Assembly: GCF_900143055.1 (NCBI RefSeq)
Contig: NZ_FRCW01000015.1
Location: forward strand, 1-64,000
Reading direction: 5' to 3'
Source: Fibrobacter sp. UWR3
Lineage (GTDB): Bacteria; Fibrobacterota; Fibrobacteria; Fibrobacterales; Fibrobacteraceae
Length of the DNA stretch: 64,000 nt
Positions within the stretch are counted from its first letter, which is position 1. Each line of letters opens with the position of its first letter. Shown in pieces: positions 1 through 13,730 of this stretch. The translations under genes were made by a program, and so were the position numbers. The notes beneath the pieces were generated by a model, which was not told the origin of the DNA, made no database searches, and saw only the letters and a list, made by a program, of their open reading frames with translations.

Positions 1-138
1 CAAAATATAGATTATTCCGCTGTCAAAAGGTGACGCCACGCCCGGAAGGCAAGAAAAAAGCAAAAAAACGCAGAATTCAACCGCCTGCAGGGGTCGATTT
101 TCCTCAAAATTGCCAAAATTTCCGCGAAAATCGCCGAT

Positions 139-153
139 TGTCATAATATGACA
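139..153. promoter_or_regulatory. 15-bp palindrome, operator candidate
   Basis: The sequence TGTCATAATATGACA is a perfect inverted repeat (6-bp arms, 3-bp centre). It lies just upstream of a TATATTTT promoter-like box at 165-172 that precedes the acetyltransferase gene. A repressor bound here would block the promoter. The bound protein is unknown; self-regulation by one of the two following genes is only a guess. Confidence 0.4.
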
Positions 154-164
154 TACGAGGAATG

Positions 165-170
165 TATATT
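165..170 (+). promoter_or_regulatory. -10-like box TATATT for the GNAT-like gene
   Basis: TATATT sits about 58 nt before the ATG at 229, so this transcript would have a leader. That fits the clear ribosome binding site AAGGAG at 218-223. It is the same hexamer that recurs upstream of many genes in the window. Confidence 0.4.
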
Positions 171-228
171 TTAAGCGTGAATTCAAAAGACCCGCAATTT
201 TAAGCTTGTTTGCGGGAAGGAGTAGAAG

Positions 229-786
229 ATGTATAGCGATGCAAAAATCGGTGGTGTCGGAATTTGGCTGGACGAGATTGTTCCTTGCCTTAAGGACAAC
301 GAAACCGGAGAAATCAAGGAAACCGTGGTGTTCAGGATTGAGAGTCGCTCGTTCCTGAAAAAGTTCAACGAAAAGAACGGCTGGGGGATCGATTGGATTG
401 AGGTCCCTAACGATGTTGAAGTGTTCGCTCTCGCCTTGAAGGAAAATAACGAAATTCAGGGGCTGGTCGGGGTGAAAAATGATGAAGGGCCTAAGGCGGC
501 GTACTTGCACTGGGCCTGCACTGCTCCGCACAACAATAAACGTGTATATGGCTCACAGCGCTATAGCGGCGTTGGTGGGCATCTTTTTGCCATTGCCGTT
601 GATAAATCTGTACAATGGGGTTACGATGGCGTTATTTTCGGTTTTGCCCTTAACAAAGAACTGCTAAATCACTATATTGGCGTATTAGGGTGTGCGCATA
701 TCGGCGCGCTTCATCCGTATCATTTCATTTTGGGGCCGATTGCTGCAAAAAAAATGTTGGAGACGTACACTTATGAATGGAACTAA
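229..786 (+). CDS. GNAT-like N-acetyltransferase
   Basis: This 185-residue protein probably transfers an acyl group from acyl-CoA. Residues 111-117 (RYSGVGG) match the GNAT acyl-CoA pyrophosphate loop R/Q-x-x-G-x-G/A, and are followed by a helix and a hydrophobic strand (GVIFGFA, about 134-140), as in GNAT motif A. The central region 64-98 looks like the beta strands that precede that motif. The start is supported by AAGGAG about 6 nt upstream. The stop lies 14 nt inside the next small gene, which suggests translational coupling. The pairing with a tiny downstream ORF and an upstream palindrome recalls toxin-antitoxin layouts, but nothing in the sequence identifies the substrate. The GNAT call is fairly safe; the role is unknown. 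Confidence 0.6.
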   Translation: MYSDAKIGGVGIWLDEIVPCLKDNETGEIKETVVFRIESRSFLKKFNEKNGWGIDWIEVPNDVEVFALALKENNEIQGLVGVKNDEGPKAAYLHWACTAPHNNKRVYGSQRYSGVGGHLFAIAVDKSVQWGYDGVIFGFALNKELLNHYIGVLGCAHIGALHPYHFILGPIAAKKMLETYTYEWN

Positions 787-961
787 GAAGGTTGAGGACA
801 TTCTGTCCGATGTACGGATTCCGTTTTCGGCGGTTCCCGACCCGTACAGGAATGCTCCTCCCTGCAAGTTGAACCTGCTAGAACTGGCTCGGTATGCAGA
901 CAGGAATGGCAAGGACATCAGTAGTCTTTCTCAAGAAGAAATAGCCCAGTTCAAGATATAA
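773..961 (+). CDS. small protein overlapping the GNAT-like gene
   Basis: A 62-residue protein begins at ATG 773, 14 nt before the end of the upstream acetyltransferase gene, in a different frame. The C-terminal half is Leu/Ala/Glu rich and ends in SLSQEEIAQFKI, likely helical; the middle (VPDPYRNAPPCK) is Pro rich. There is no signal peptide or recognisable domain. The overlap implies co-expression with the GNAT-like protein. It could be a partner, substrate or antidote, and I do not recognise the family. A longer in-frame start at 692 would lie deep in the upstream gene and is unlikely. Confidence 0.5.
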   Translation: MNGTKKVEDILSDVRIPFSAVPDPYRNAPPCKLNLLELARYADRNGKDISSLSQEEIAQFKI

Positions 962-974
962 GGTTAGTTAAAGC

Positions 975-1002
975 AAAAAACGCAGGCTCGATTGAGTCTG
1001 CG
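975..1002 (-). terminator. intrinsic terminator of the car operon
   Basis: A 9-bp stem (981-989 with 994-1002, one G-U pair, loop of 4) is followed on the minus strand by six U residues (complement of 975-980). It lies about 90 nt past the carB stop and points the right way to end the carA-pyrG-carB transcript. Confidence 0.6.
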
Positions 1003-1015
1003 CTTAATGCTTTAG

Positions 1016-1089
1016 ATCCTTCGACTTCGAGGCTTATGCCTCTCCGCTCAGGATGACACTGAGCCTGCCCTGAGTTGGTCGAATGGGTG

Positions 1090-1090
<1 letters not shown>
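1016..1090. repeat. palindromic dispersed repeat between the small ORF and carB
   Basis: The stretch holds two related copies of an element with the core TCAGGATGAC / GGTGTCA and internal palindromes (GAGGCttatGCCTC). It belongs to the same GTCAT-headed intergenic class found at 14568, 43534, 47712, 47797 and 53228. The carB stop codon (minus, 1090-1092) directly abuts its end. Confidence 0.5.
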
Positions 1091-7283
<6,193 letters not shown>

Positions 7284-7786
7284 ATATTGCTCGCTGTGTA
7301 ATGAAAATCCAGATAAAAATAAAGGCAAAAGCCAGAAGCTTTTGCCAAACGATTGAAAAATTTAAAGACAGGAATGAAAATCAGATGCCCGGGGAGAGTC
7401 GCCTGGTTCCGTTGCGAGTGGCTTGCAACGGCGGTACTCATGTGTGCCTCGATGGATTCCGATTTTTTCATCGGAACCAAAAACTAGCATTCTGCCAAGG
7501 CGTTGGTAAGGCATAAAAAAAGAAAAATTTTTGCGAAATTCGCCCGAAATGGGCAATTCTTTTACAATTTTTGTAGTTTTGCGATTTTGCATTACACAAA
7601 ATGTAAAACCATTTCTCGGGCCAAAATCCATTCTTGCGCAACAATGCCACCTCGTGCGCCATTTACCCCTCGAACCATAAAATGGCACGATTTTTGCATG
7701 CCAAAAACGTCCGTTTCCCTGCTTGCATCCGAACGGGTGGGCTGTGACCTTCGAGGTAGGGGAAACATAAATTTCAGAGAGGCGTT
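7284..7786. other. 503-bp divergent region between carA and purF
   Basis: I see no gene here. Read toward carA, it holds three hairpins: TTCCGAT/ATCGGAA (7457-7476), CCGTTGC/GCAACGG (7409-7431) and a terminator-like stem (7324-7346). Toward purF there is a TAAATT box at 7768-7773 and GAGAGG just before the ATG at 7787. The region presumably carries both promoters. Confidence 0.6.
7311..7346 (-). terminator. terminator-like hairpin in the carA leader (attenuator candidate)
   Basis: GGCAAAAG (7324-7331) pairs with CTTTTGCC (7339-7346). On the minus strand the stem is followed by a U-rich run (complement of 7311-7323). It lies only about 40 nt before the carA start and in the same orientation. 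With no other minus-strand gene upstream, it would act on the car transcript itself. I could not match the upstream sequence to a known riboswitch or PyrR site. Confidence 0.45.
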
Positions 7787-9172
7787 ATGCTCGACGAATT
7801 ACACGAAGAATGCGGCGTCATCGGCATTTACAATGGCGATACCGTCGTGAGGAATATAACCATGGGGCTTTACGCCCTGCAGCACCGCGGTCAGGAAAGC
7901 GCCGGATTCGCGGTCACCGACGGAGACAAGGTTCGCGTCCGCAAGTCCATGGGGCTTGTATCCACCCTCCTCCGGGAACACAACATCGACGAATTTGACG
8001 GCTTTGCTGGCATTGGCCACGTGCGTTACAGCACTACCGGGGCATCTACCCTTGCCAACGCCCAGCCGATTCTGGTGAGCTGCAAGTGGGGGCAGCTCGC
8101 GGTGGCCCACAACGGAAACATCACCAACGCCACCGAACTCCGCGCCGAAATGGAAAGCGAAGGGCACATTTTCCAGACCACCTCCGATTCCGAAATTCTC
8201 CTGCACGAAATCGCCCGCACCGAGGCGGACTCCCTGGGAGAGGCCATCAAGAAAGCCATCACGAAATTCACGGGCAGTTTCTGCCTCGTGTTTATCAGCA
8301 AGGACACCATGTTCGTGGCCCGTGACGGCTTCGGGTTCCGCCCGCTTTCTATCGCGCGGATGGGCAAGGCGTGGTGTGTCGCGAGCGAAACCTGCGCATT
8401 TGACCTGCTGGGTGCAAACTACGTGCGCGATATCCAGCCCGGCGAGTTCCTGACCATCACCCAGAACGGGCTGCACTCCGAGCGCTTTACCCACAAGGAC
8501 AGGCTGGCCCATTGCATTTTCGAGTACATCTACTTCAGTCGCCCGGATTCCAAGATTTTCGAACAAAGTTGTGACAAGATTCGCCGCAAGATGGGAAAGC
8601 AACTGGCGAAGGAATGCCCTGTAGATGCGGATATCGTGATTTCTGTACCCGACAGCGCCACCACGGCTGCGTTAGGTTATTCGCAAGCCAGCGGCATCCG
8701 CTTTGAAATCGGGCTTCTCCGTAACCATTACGTGGGCCGCACCTTCATTGACCCCACGCAGAACGTGCGCGAGCAGAAGGTCAAACTCAAGTTCAACCCC
8801 ATAGAGGGTGTGCTCAAGAACAAGCGCGTGTGCGTGGTGGAAGATTCCATCGTTCGCGGCACGACGCTCAAGATTCTTTCCCGAATGTTGCGCGACGCGG
8901 GCGCTCTCGAAGTCCACATCCGCATAGCATCGCCTCCGGTGGCGCACCCCTGCTTCTTTGGCATGGATTTCCCGAGCCAGGGCGAACTGGCCGCAAGTTC
9001 CATGACTCCCGACGAAATCGCCAAGATGCTGGGCGTCGAAAGCCTCGGCTACCTGAGCGTCGAAGGCATGAAGGAATGCACCGGCGAGGGCGAGCATTAC
9101 TGCGCCGCCTGTTTCGACAACGACTATCCCGACTACATCGGAAGTGATTTGACGAAGACCCGGTGCGGGTAA
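7787..9172 (+). CDS. purF: amidophosphoribosyltransferase
   Basis: PurF (461 aa) catalyses the first committed step of purine synthesis: PRPP plus glutamine gives phosphoribosylamine. A short propeptide (MLDELHEE) precedes the N-terminal nucleophile Cys9, so it belongs to the B. subtilis-like, self-processed class. Several cysteines (HCIFEY, HPCFFG, HYCAACF) fit the iron-sulfur ligands of that class. The PRPP-binding loop is VCVVEDSIVRGTT (about residues 346-358). GAGAGG lies just upstream of the ATG. A GGCAAAC/GTTTGCC hairpin (9181-9197) follows the stop without a U-run. Confidence 0.97.
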   Translation: MLDELHEECGVIGIYNGDTVVRNITMGLYALQHRGQESAGFAVTDGDKVRVRKSMGLVSTLLREHNIDEFDGFAGIGHVRYSTTGASTLANAQPILVSCKWGQLAVAHNGNITNATELRAEMESEGHIFQTTSDSEILLHEIARTEADSLGEAIKKAITKFTGSFCLVFISKDTMFVARDGFGFRPLSIARMGKAWCVASETCAFDLLGANYVRDIQPGEFLTITQNGLHSERFTHKDRLAHCIFEYIYFSRPDSKIFEQSCDKIRRKMGKQLAKECPVDADIVISVPDSATTAALGYSQASGIRFEIGLLRNHYVGRTFIDPTQNVREQKVKLKFNPIEGVLKNKRVCVVEDSIVRGTTLKILSRMLRDAGALEVHIRIASPPVAHPCFFGMDFPSQGELAASSMTPDEIAKMLGVESLGYLSVEGMKECTGEGEHYCAACFDNDYPDYIGSDLTKTRCG

Positions 9173-9203
9173 GTGTGCGAGGCAAACTTCGTTTGCCGAA
9201 GGA

Positions 9204-10211
9204 TTACTTGTATTCCGCGCCGAAGGTAAACGTGCGTTTTTCGCCGGGCGGGATTACGATGAGTCCGCGGTGGTGATTCAGCGCGTCGGGCTCCGATGTC
9301 ATGGGCTCGATGGCGATGCTCTCGCGGGTCGGGGGCGTGTATATCTGGATGGCGTTGTACTGCCCGAGGCGTGCATCCTGCCAAATGGTGAGCTTGCCGT
9401 TCTTGCCTTCGAGCGTAACGACGCCTCTTCCTGTTTCTCCCGGCTTGCTGTTGTCAACAAGGCAAAAACAGTCGTTGATGAACTCGTCGTTAATCTTGCG
9501 GCCTGCAGTAAAGCGCGTGTCCGCATGGAAGTTGCCTGTCGGAAGGTCGGCGCTGTCAAGTTCCGCAAGGAGCGATTCGGGGAGTGTCATTACCAGGTCG
9601 TTGATTTTTTCACCCAGCATGTAGTACGGGTGCCAGCCTTCGGAATAGGGCATATCCGTGTTGCCCATGTTCTCGACGGTCGATTCGACCATGTACGCGT
9701 TCCCGGAGAACGTTATTTTGTTTGTAGCACGAAACGGGAAGGGGAATCCCGCGAAGGCACCCGGCCAGTCGCAGGTAAAAACGGCAGAGCAACTTTTGCT
9801 GTCGGCTTCAAAACGCTCGAATTTCCATTCCTGGTTCTGCAAAAAACCGTGCAGGGCGTGCGGGGCCCAGCTTACGTTGTTGATGAGCTGGTAGGTCTTG
9901 CCGTTCCAGGTAAACTTCGCGTAGGCGGTGCGCCCGGGGTAGGGGGCTAGCCTGCAGCCCGCGTTGGTGTCGGGGCCCATCTTGAAGATGTCGTCGCCTT
10001 CGCGGTAGCCGTAGAGCAGGTCGAGCGTTTTTTTGCCGGCGCTAGCCTCGGGTGAGTTGCCCGCGGAGGCATAGTTTGCGACAGGGATGCGCCAGGCGTT
10101 GAGCCCGCTGCCGTAGCCCGAAAGGATTTCGAATTCAGCGCCGTCGTCGCGCTGGAGGACAAAACACTGCACTGTGCCGATAGGGCGGGAAATCAGTTTG
10201 AAGTTGCTCAT
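9204..10211 (-). CDS. aldose 1-epimerase family protein
   Basis: This 335-residue protein interconverts alpha and beta anomers of a hexose, or of a related sugar derivative. Conserved points visible are the His in PHALHGFLQ (about residue 100), the catalytic-type His in SEGWHPYYML (about 180), and the late Glu region SIAIEPMTSEPDALN (about 300-314). It has no signal peptide and is probably cytoplasmic. I start it at 10211 because an in-frame ATG at 10244 lies within a TAATGAC-type repeat. There is no Shine-Dalgarno sequence, but a TATCTT box ends exactly 7 nt before this ATG. Substrate specificity (galactose or other) cannot be read. Confidence 0.85.
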   Translation of the reverse strand: MSNFKLISRPIGTVQCFVLQRDDGAEFEILSGYGSGLNAWRIPVANYASAGNSPEASAGKKTLDLLYGYREGDDIFKMGPDTNAGCRLAPYPGRTAYAKFTWNGKTYQLINNVSWAPHALHGFLQNQEWKFERFEADSKSCSAVFTCDWPGAFAGFPFPFRATNKITFSGNAYMVESTVENMGNTDMPYSEGWHPYYMLGEKINDLVMTLPESLLAELDSADLPTGNFHADTRFTAGRKINDEFINDCFCLVDNSKPGETGRGVVTLEGKNGKLTIWQDARLGQYNAIQIYTPPTRESIAIEPMTSEPDALNHHRGLIVIPPGEKRTFTFGAEYK

Positions 10212-10218
10212 ATTTTTT

Positions 10219-10224
10219 AAGATA
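10219..10224 (-). promoter_or_regulatory. leaderless promoter box TATCTT for the epimerase gene
   Basis: TATCTT (minus) ends 7 nt before the ATG at 10211, placing the expected transcription start at or next to the start codon. The upstream flank on this strand is T-rich. Confidence 0.45.
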
Positions 10225-10233
10225 GAAAAAAGG

Positions 10234-10325
10234 TCACTAGTCATTGGTCAATAGTTGCTGGTTCTTATGGTCGCGCCGAAGGCGCCATTTTTTTTACTAA
10301 TGACTAAGGACTAACTACTAATAAC
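10234..10325. repeat. TAATGAC-type composite element
   Basis: A left arm reading TCATTGGTCAATAG is followed by a GC hairpin (GCGCCgaaGGCGC, then TTTTTTTT on the plus strand). A right arm of TAATGAC/TAATAAC words comes next. The same plan (left arm, GC stem with a 3-nt loop, right arm) recurs at 48901-49003. Confidence 0.5.
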
Positions 10326-10331
10326 TATCTT
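10326..10331 (+). promoter_or_regulatory. leaderless promoter box TATCTT for mnmE
   Basis: TATCTT ends 7 nt before the ATG at 10339 but only 1 nt before the ATG at 10333. The constant 6-7 nt spacing seen elsewhere in the window favours 10339 as the start. Confidence 0.45.
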
Positions 10332-10338
10332 TATGAGC

Positions 10339-11874
10339 ATGGATTCCCAGACGATAGTCGCTCCGATGACCCCCTCCGGCGTGAGTGCCGTGGCCGCGCT
10401 CCGCGTGAGCGGAGCCCACGTCCGTGACGTGGTCGCGCGCCTGTTCGGGAACGAGCGTCTAGAGAATTTGAAGGCGCGCGAGGCGTGCCTCGGGACTGCG
10501 CGTGACCCGCAGTCGGGCAAGCTTATCGATAGCCTATTGTACATCTTCTTCGAGGGCCCGAATTCCTATACCGGCGAAGACGTGCTGGAACTCTACCCGC
10601 ACGGGAACCCGCTTATCGTACGCGACCTGCTGCAGGCAATCCGCGGGCTCGATGGCGTGCGCCTTGCCGAACCCGGGGAATTCACGCGACGCGCCTTCCT
10701 GAACGGCAAGATGGACTTGACGCAGGCCGAATCCGTGGCCGACGTGATTCACAGTGCGAACCGCGCAGAACTCGAGAACGCTCACCGCCTTCTGGGGGGC
10801 GCCCTCTCGAAAAAGATTGCGGCACTCGCTTCGCAGGTCAAGGACATCTCGGCGCGCCTCGAACTCGATGTGGATTTCGCGGAAGAGGAGGCCGATCCGG
10901 ACTTTGCAGGCTGGGAGGCGCGGTTTGTTGCTGTCCGCGAATCCATCCAGCAAATTTTAAACAGCTTCCACGGGAAGGCTTCGCTTAGCAGGCTCCCGCT
11001 GGCCGTGCTCTACGGCGCGCCGAATGCGGGCAAGTCAAGCCTCGTGAATGCCCTCCTGGGCGAAGACCGCGTGCTCGTGAGCAACGTTCCGGGCACTACG
11101 CGCGACTTTGTGGAAGTGCGCCTGTTCTTGCCCGGTGGCGAAATCCGGCTGGTCGATACCGCGGGCATCGCGGCGCAGGCGACGGATGAGCTTGACGCTC
11201 TCAGCCAGAAGAAGAGCAGGGAAATTCTCGAAGAAGCCGACATGAAGATTCTCGTGCTGGACGGGGCTTTGCGGAAGTGTCGTTCTCGCGAAGGCGAATT
11301 AGCATCTCGTCATTCTCGCGAAGGCAAAATTGCTTCTCGTCGTTCTCGCGACGGCGAATTAGCATCTCGTCATTCTCGCGAAGGTGAATTAGCACCTCGT
11401 CATTCTCGCGAAGGCGAATTAGCATCTCGTCATTCTCGCGAAGGCGAGAATCTTAGAACGTCCACCTTCGCGGACATGGCAAATAACGCGGACCTTGTCG
11501 TTTATTCCAAGAGCGACCTGCGTGCATCCCCCGACAGGAACGGCGCATCCCCGATTCCCGATGGCGGACTGAGTGTTTCTTCCAAGACGGGCGAGGGGCT
11601 CGACGCTCTCCGACAGGCGATGAACGCCACCCTGTTCAAACAATCTGCGGACGCAGAAGACCTCTGGATTACGAGCGAGCGCGAGAAGGCCTGCCTCGAA
11701 GACGCCCTTGCGGGTATCGACCGCGCGCTCGACCTGCTCCGGAACAATCCTGCAGTCGAACTTTTGGCTTTTGAAATGCAGGTGGTGCGTCGTGCACTCC
11801 AGAGCATAACGGGCGAAATCTCGTCCGAAGACATTCTACAATCTATTTTCGCGGGGTTCTGCATTGGCAAGTAG
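10339..11874 (+). CDS. mnmE: tRNA modification GTPase MnmE with an internal repeat insertion
   Basis: MnmE, with MnmG, builds the 5-carboxymethylaminomethyl group on wobble uridine 34. The N-terminal folate-binding domain starts DTIVAP-like (DSQTIVAPMTP). The G domain shows GAPNAGKSS, GTTRD, DTAG and SKSD, and the protein ends in the hallmark CIGK. At 511 residues it is about 57 longer than E. coli MnmE (454). The excess is residues 315-374: six 10-residue units of the form (H/R)SREGELASR, encoded by 30-bp tandem repeats. They sit between the strand ILVLDGA and the G4 motif, on a surface loop. The other motifs are intact, so it is probably functional. The 3' end overlaps the next gene by 11 nt. 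Confidence 0.95.
   Translation: MDSQTIVAPMTPSGVSAVAALRVSGAHVRDVVARLFGNERLENLKAREACLGTARDPQSGKLIDSLLYIFFEGPNSYTGEDVLELYPHGNPLIVRDLLQAIRGLDGVRLAEPGEFTRRAFLNGKMDLTQAESVADVIHSANRAELENAHRLLGGALSKKIAALASQVKDISARLELDVDFAEEEADPDFAGWEARFVAVRESIQQILNSFHGKASLSRLPLAVLYGAPNAGKSSLVNALLGEDRVLVSNVPGTTRDFVEVRLFLPGGEIRLVDTAGIAAQATDELDALSQKKSREILEEADMKILVLDGALRKCRSREGELASRHSREGKIASRRSRDGELASRHSREGELAPRHSREGELASRHSREGENLRTSTFADMANNADLVVYSKSDLRASPDRNGASPIPDGGLSVSSKTGEGLDALRQAMNATLFKQSADAEDLWITSEREKACLEDALAGIDRALDLLRNNPAVELLAFEMQVVRRALQSITGEISSEDILQSIFAGFCIGK
11281..11460. repeat. six 30-bp tandem repeats inside mnmE
   Basis: Units start at 11281, 11311, 11341, 11371, 11401 and 11431. Each keeps the reading frame (10 codons). 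The last unit retains the full palindrome ATTCTCGCgaagGCGAGAAT. This is the core of an intergenic element of the GTCATTCTCGCGAAGGCGAGAATCT type, seen as a GC-rich version at 43534-43558. An insertion followed by tandem expansion is the simplest history. Confidence 0.9.
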
Positions 11875-12727
11875 CACGCTCAGTTTAATCGGTGTCCTCA
11901 TCGGGATTTTTGCTTTCGGGACCTACATGGTTCCCCTGAAAAAGTACCCGAACTATTCTTCGTGGGCGTTCCTCGCCGTGATGGCGGTGGGCGCGCTCTT
12001 CTGTTCCACCGTTATCGCGGGAGTAACCGGGCAATTCAACTTGGCGCCGGTCGGTATTTTCTGCGGGCTTCTCTGGGTTATCGGCGGCGCGCTCTGCTTC
12101 TGGGCGGTGCAGGCCGAACAGGACCTCGCGGGTACGGGGCTTCGGTCCATGAGCGTGAGCATCTTGCTCTCGTTCTTCAGCGGCGTGGTCATATTCCAGG
12201 AACCGACCCTTCTGTACTTCTCCGTTCCGGCGATTGCCTGCATGGTTATCGGCATCTGGATTCCTGCAAGCAAGACCAAGTCCGTGTGGAAAAACTGGCG
12301 CTCGCTCCTTTCGGGCGCGATTTTCGGTACGTACCTGATTCCGTACAAGTTCAGTTCCCTCGGTGATATGGAATTCCTGTTCCCCTTCTCGGTGGGCGTG
12401 TGCGTAGGCAGCGTATTGCTTGTCGCCATTATGACGCTCAAGCGCAAGAAAAGTTTCGGTTATCCTAAAATTCCTACTTTGTTCGCTTTTGCGTCCGGCA
12501 TCCTCTGGATGCTCGGTACCCTCGCCATCTTCTGGGCCATCGCCGACGACGGCATGTTCGGCTACGCAGTGGGCTACCCGCTTCTGCAGCTCAATCTCGT
12601 GGTGAACCAGATGTGGGGCGTGTTCGTGTTCGGCGAATACGCAAGCCGTCATGGCCGCATAAAGCTTACGCTCTCGACCATCGTCATATTGGTTGGAGCG
12701 GTGCTCCTTACACTTTCAAAGATGTAA
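11864..12727 (+). CDS. GRP/EamA-type membrane transporter
   Basis: A 287-residue integral membrane protein with about ten hydrophobic segments in two homologous halves, as in the drug/metabolite transporter superfamily. The pattern (TYMVPLKKYP near the N-terminus, QAEQDLAGTGLRSMSV, then GTYLIPYKFS repeated in the second half) resembles the glucose/ribose porter (GRP) subgroup. Sugar uptake is therefore the best guess, not proven. The start is TTG 11864, inside the last codons of mnmE (11-nt overlap). The 3' end overlaps the convergent downstream gene by 20 nt. Confidence 0.7.
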   Translation: MASSTLSLIGVLIGIFAFGTYMVPLKKYPNYSSWAFLAVMAVGALFCSTVIAGVTGQFNLAPVGIFCGLLWVIGGALCFWAVQAEQDLAGTGLRSMSVSILLSFFSGVVIFQEPTLLYFSVPAIACMVIGIWIPASKTKSVWKNWRSLLSGAIFGTYLIPYKFSSLGDMEFLFPFSVGVCVGSVLLVAIMTLKRKKSFGYPKIPTLFAFASGILWMLGTLAIFWAIADDGMFGYAVGYPLLQLNLVVNQMWGVFVFGEYASRHGRIKLTLSTIVILVGAVLLTLSKM

Positions 12728-13619
12728 TTTCAGCCTCGAATGTTTCGGCAGCTTTTGCGTCCTCGTTGTAGAGGGCGCAGATTTTTTTTGTGCTCAGTTC
12801 CAGCACCTTGCGGGCAAGTTCGTTGTTGCCCTCTTCGCGCAGCATGCGGAGCGATGCGTCGATGCGCTTCACGTCCAGCGGCTCGGGGTAGTCCTTCATG
12901 AACTTGTACAGCAGTTTCACCTGACGGTCGTAATCCTCGTCGGTTTCGCAGGCGAGCAGGAAGGGTATCACCTTCACGTTCAAAAGGTTCCCGAGGTCGC
13001 CCACGAACGTGTTCAGCGATGCTCCTTCGGGGAACAGCTCCACCGTGTCGCTCATGATGTCTTCGTTGTCGAGGAACTGCCCGTTCTCGAACTGCGAGAG
13101 CATATCGTTCAGGAGCTCCATCTCGTGCTTCTTCGTCTGCTCGCGGTAACGCGCCTGGTAGTAGATGGGGAGCGTCGTGAGGCAGAAGTGCGCCTGGTTC
13201 GCGCCGATGAATTCCCCGACAAAGTAAATGTCGGCTTCTTCCTTGAGAATGTCTTCTTCTTTGGTGAAGTTGCCGATGCGCGCCGGGATGGGGATGACTT
13301 CCATGTTCGAAAGTTCGTGCAGGCGGTCGCGCACCGTTTCCACGTCAAGGTTCTCGGGCAGTTCGACGCCGTTCTCCTCCATCGTTTCGAGGAGCTCGTT
13401 CAGGCGCTCGTCCATCACCTGGTTCCTGCGGCGGCGCGAGGGCACGGTCGGGTTGAACTTGCGGAAATCGCCTTCAAGCGTCAAGAGTCCGTTCTTGATC
13501 ATGTCGTCGAACGGCGTGTTGCTTTCTTCGGCGTCTGGCGTGGGCAAAATCCTTGCGTAGGCAATCATCCTGCCGCAGAGCCTGTCGTCGTTTCCTTTTT
13601 TCTGTTCAATACCGAGCAT
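12708..13619 (-). CDS. conserved hypothetical protein
   Basis: A 303-residue soluble, acidic protein that I do not recognise. It is rich in charged helical stretches such as DERLNELLETMEENG and has no signal peptide or membrane segment. Its C-terminal half has a helical-repeat look (YDRQVKLLYKFMKDYPEPL, then IDASLRMLREEG). I start it at 13619 (MLGIEQ) because a TATATT box ends exactly 6 nt upstream; the in-frame ATG at 13625 would touch that box. It overlaps the convergent transporter gene by 20 nt. Confidence 0.7.
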   Translation of the reverse strand: MLGIEQKKGNDDRLCGRMIAYARILPTPDAEESNTPFDDMIKNGLLTLEGDFRKFNPTVPSRRRRNQVMDERLNELLETMEENGVELPENLDVETVRDRLHELSNMEVIPIPARIGNFTKEEDILKEEADIYFVGEFIGANQAHFCLTTLPIYYQARYREQTKKHEMELLNDMLSQFENGQFLDNEDIMSDTVELFPEGASLNTFVGDLGNLLNVKVIPFLLACETDEDYDRQVKLLYKFMKDYPEPLDVKRIDASLRMLREEGNNELARKVLELSTKKICALYNEDAKAAETFEAEITSLKV

Positions 13620-13625
13620 GCGCAT

Positions 13626-13631
13626 AATATA
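13626..13631 (-). promoter_or_regulatory. leaderless promoter box TATATT
   Basis: TATATT on the minus strand ends 6 nt before the ATG at 13619. There is no Shine-Dalgarno sequence. Confidence 0.45.
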
Positions 13632-13636
13632 GCAAA

Positions 13637-13716
13637 TAGTCATTGGTCATTAGTCATTGGTCATTAGTTGCTGGTTATTATTCATTCCACATTTCACATT
13701 CCACATTCCACATTAT
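13637..13716. repeat. TCATTGGTCATTAG array followed by a TTCCACATT array
   Basis: Repeated words GTCATTGGTCATTA are followed by three copies of (A)CATTCCACA-like words. This is a left-arm-only relative of the element at 10234. It fills the divergent gap between two genes and abuts both of their promoter-like boxes. Confidence 0.5.
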
Positions 13717-13717
13717 C

Positions 13718-13723
13718 TATCTT
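13718..13723 (+). promoter_or_regulatory. leaderless promoter box TATCTT for the NAT-like gene
   Basis: TATCTT ends 7 nt before the ATG at 13731, with no Shine-Dalgarno sequence in between. Confidence 0.4.
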
Positions 13724-13730
13724 TTCCCTT

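Noticed and set aside
7380-7440. Known riboswitch (ykkC, SAM, TPP or cobalamin type) in the carA-purF gap
   Set aside because: I compared the recalled consensus words on both strands and found only short chance matches.
11281-11460. CRISPR-like array in mnmE
   Set aside because: The 30-bp units are contiguous, with no variable spacers, and are in frame as ten-codon repeats.
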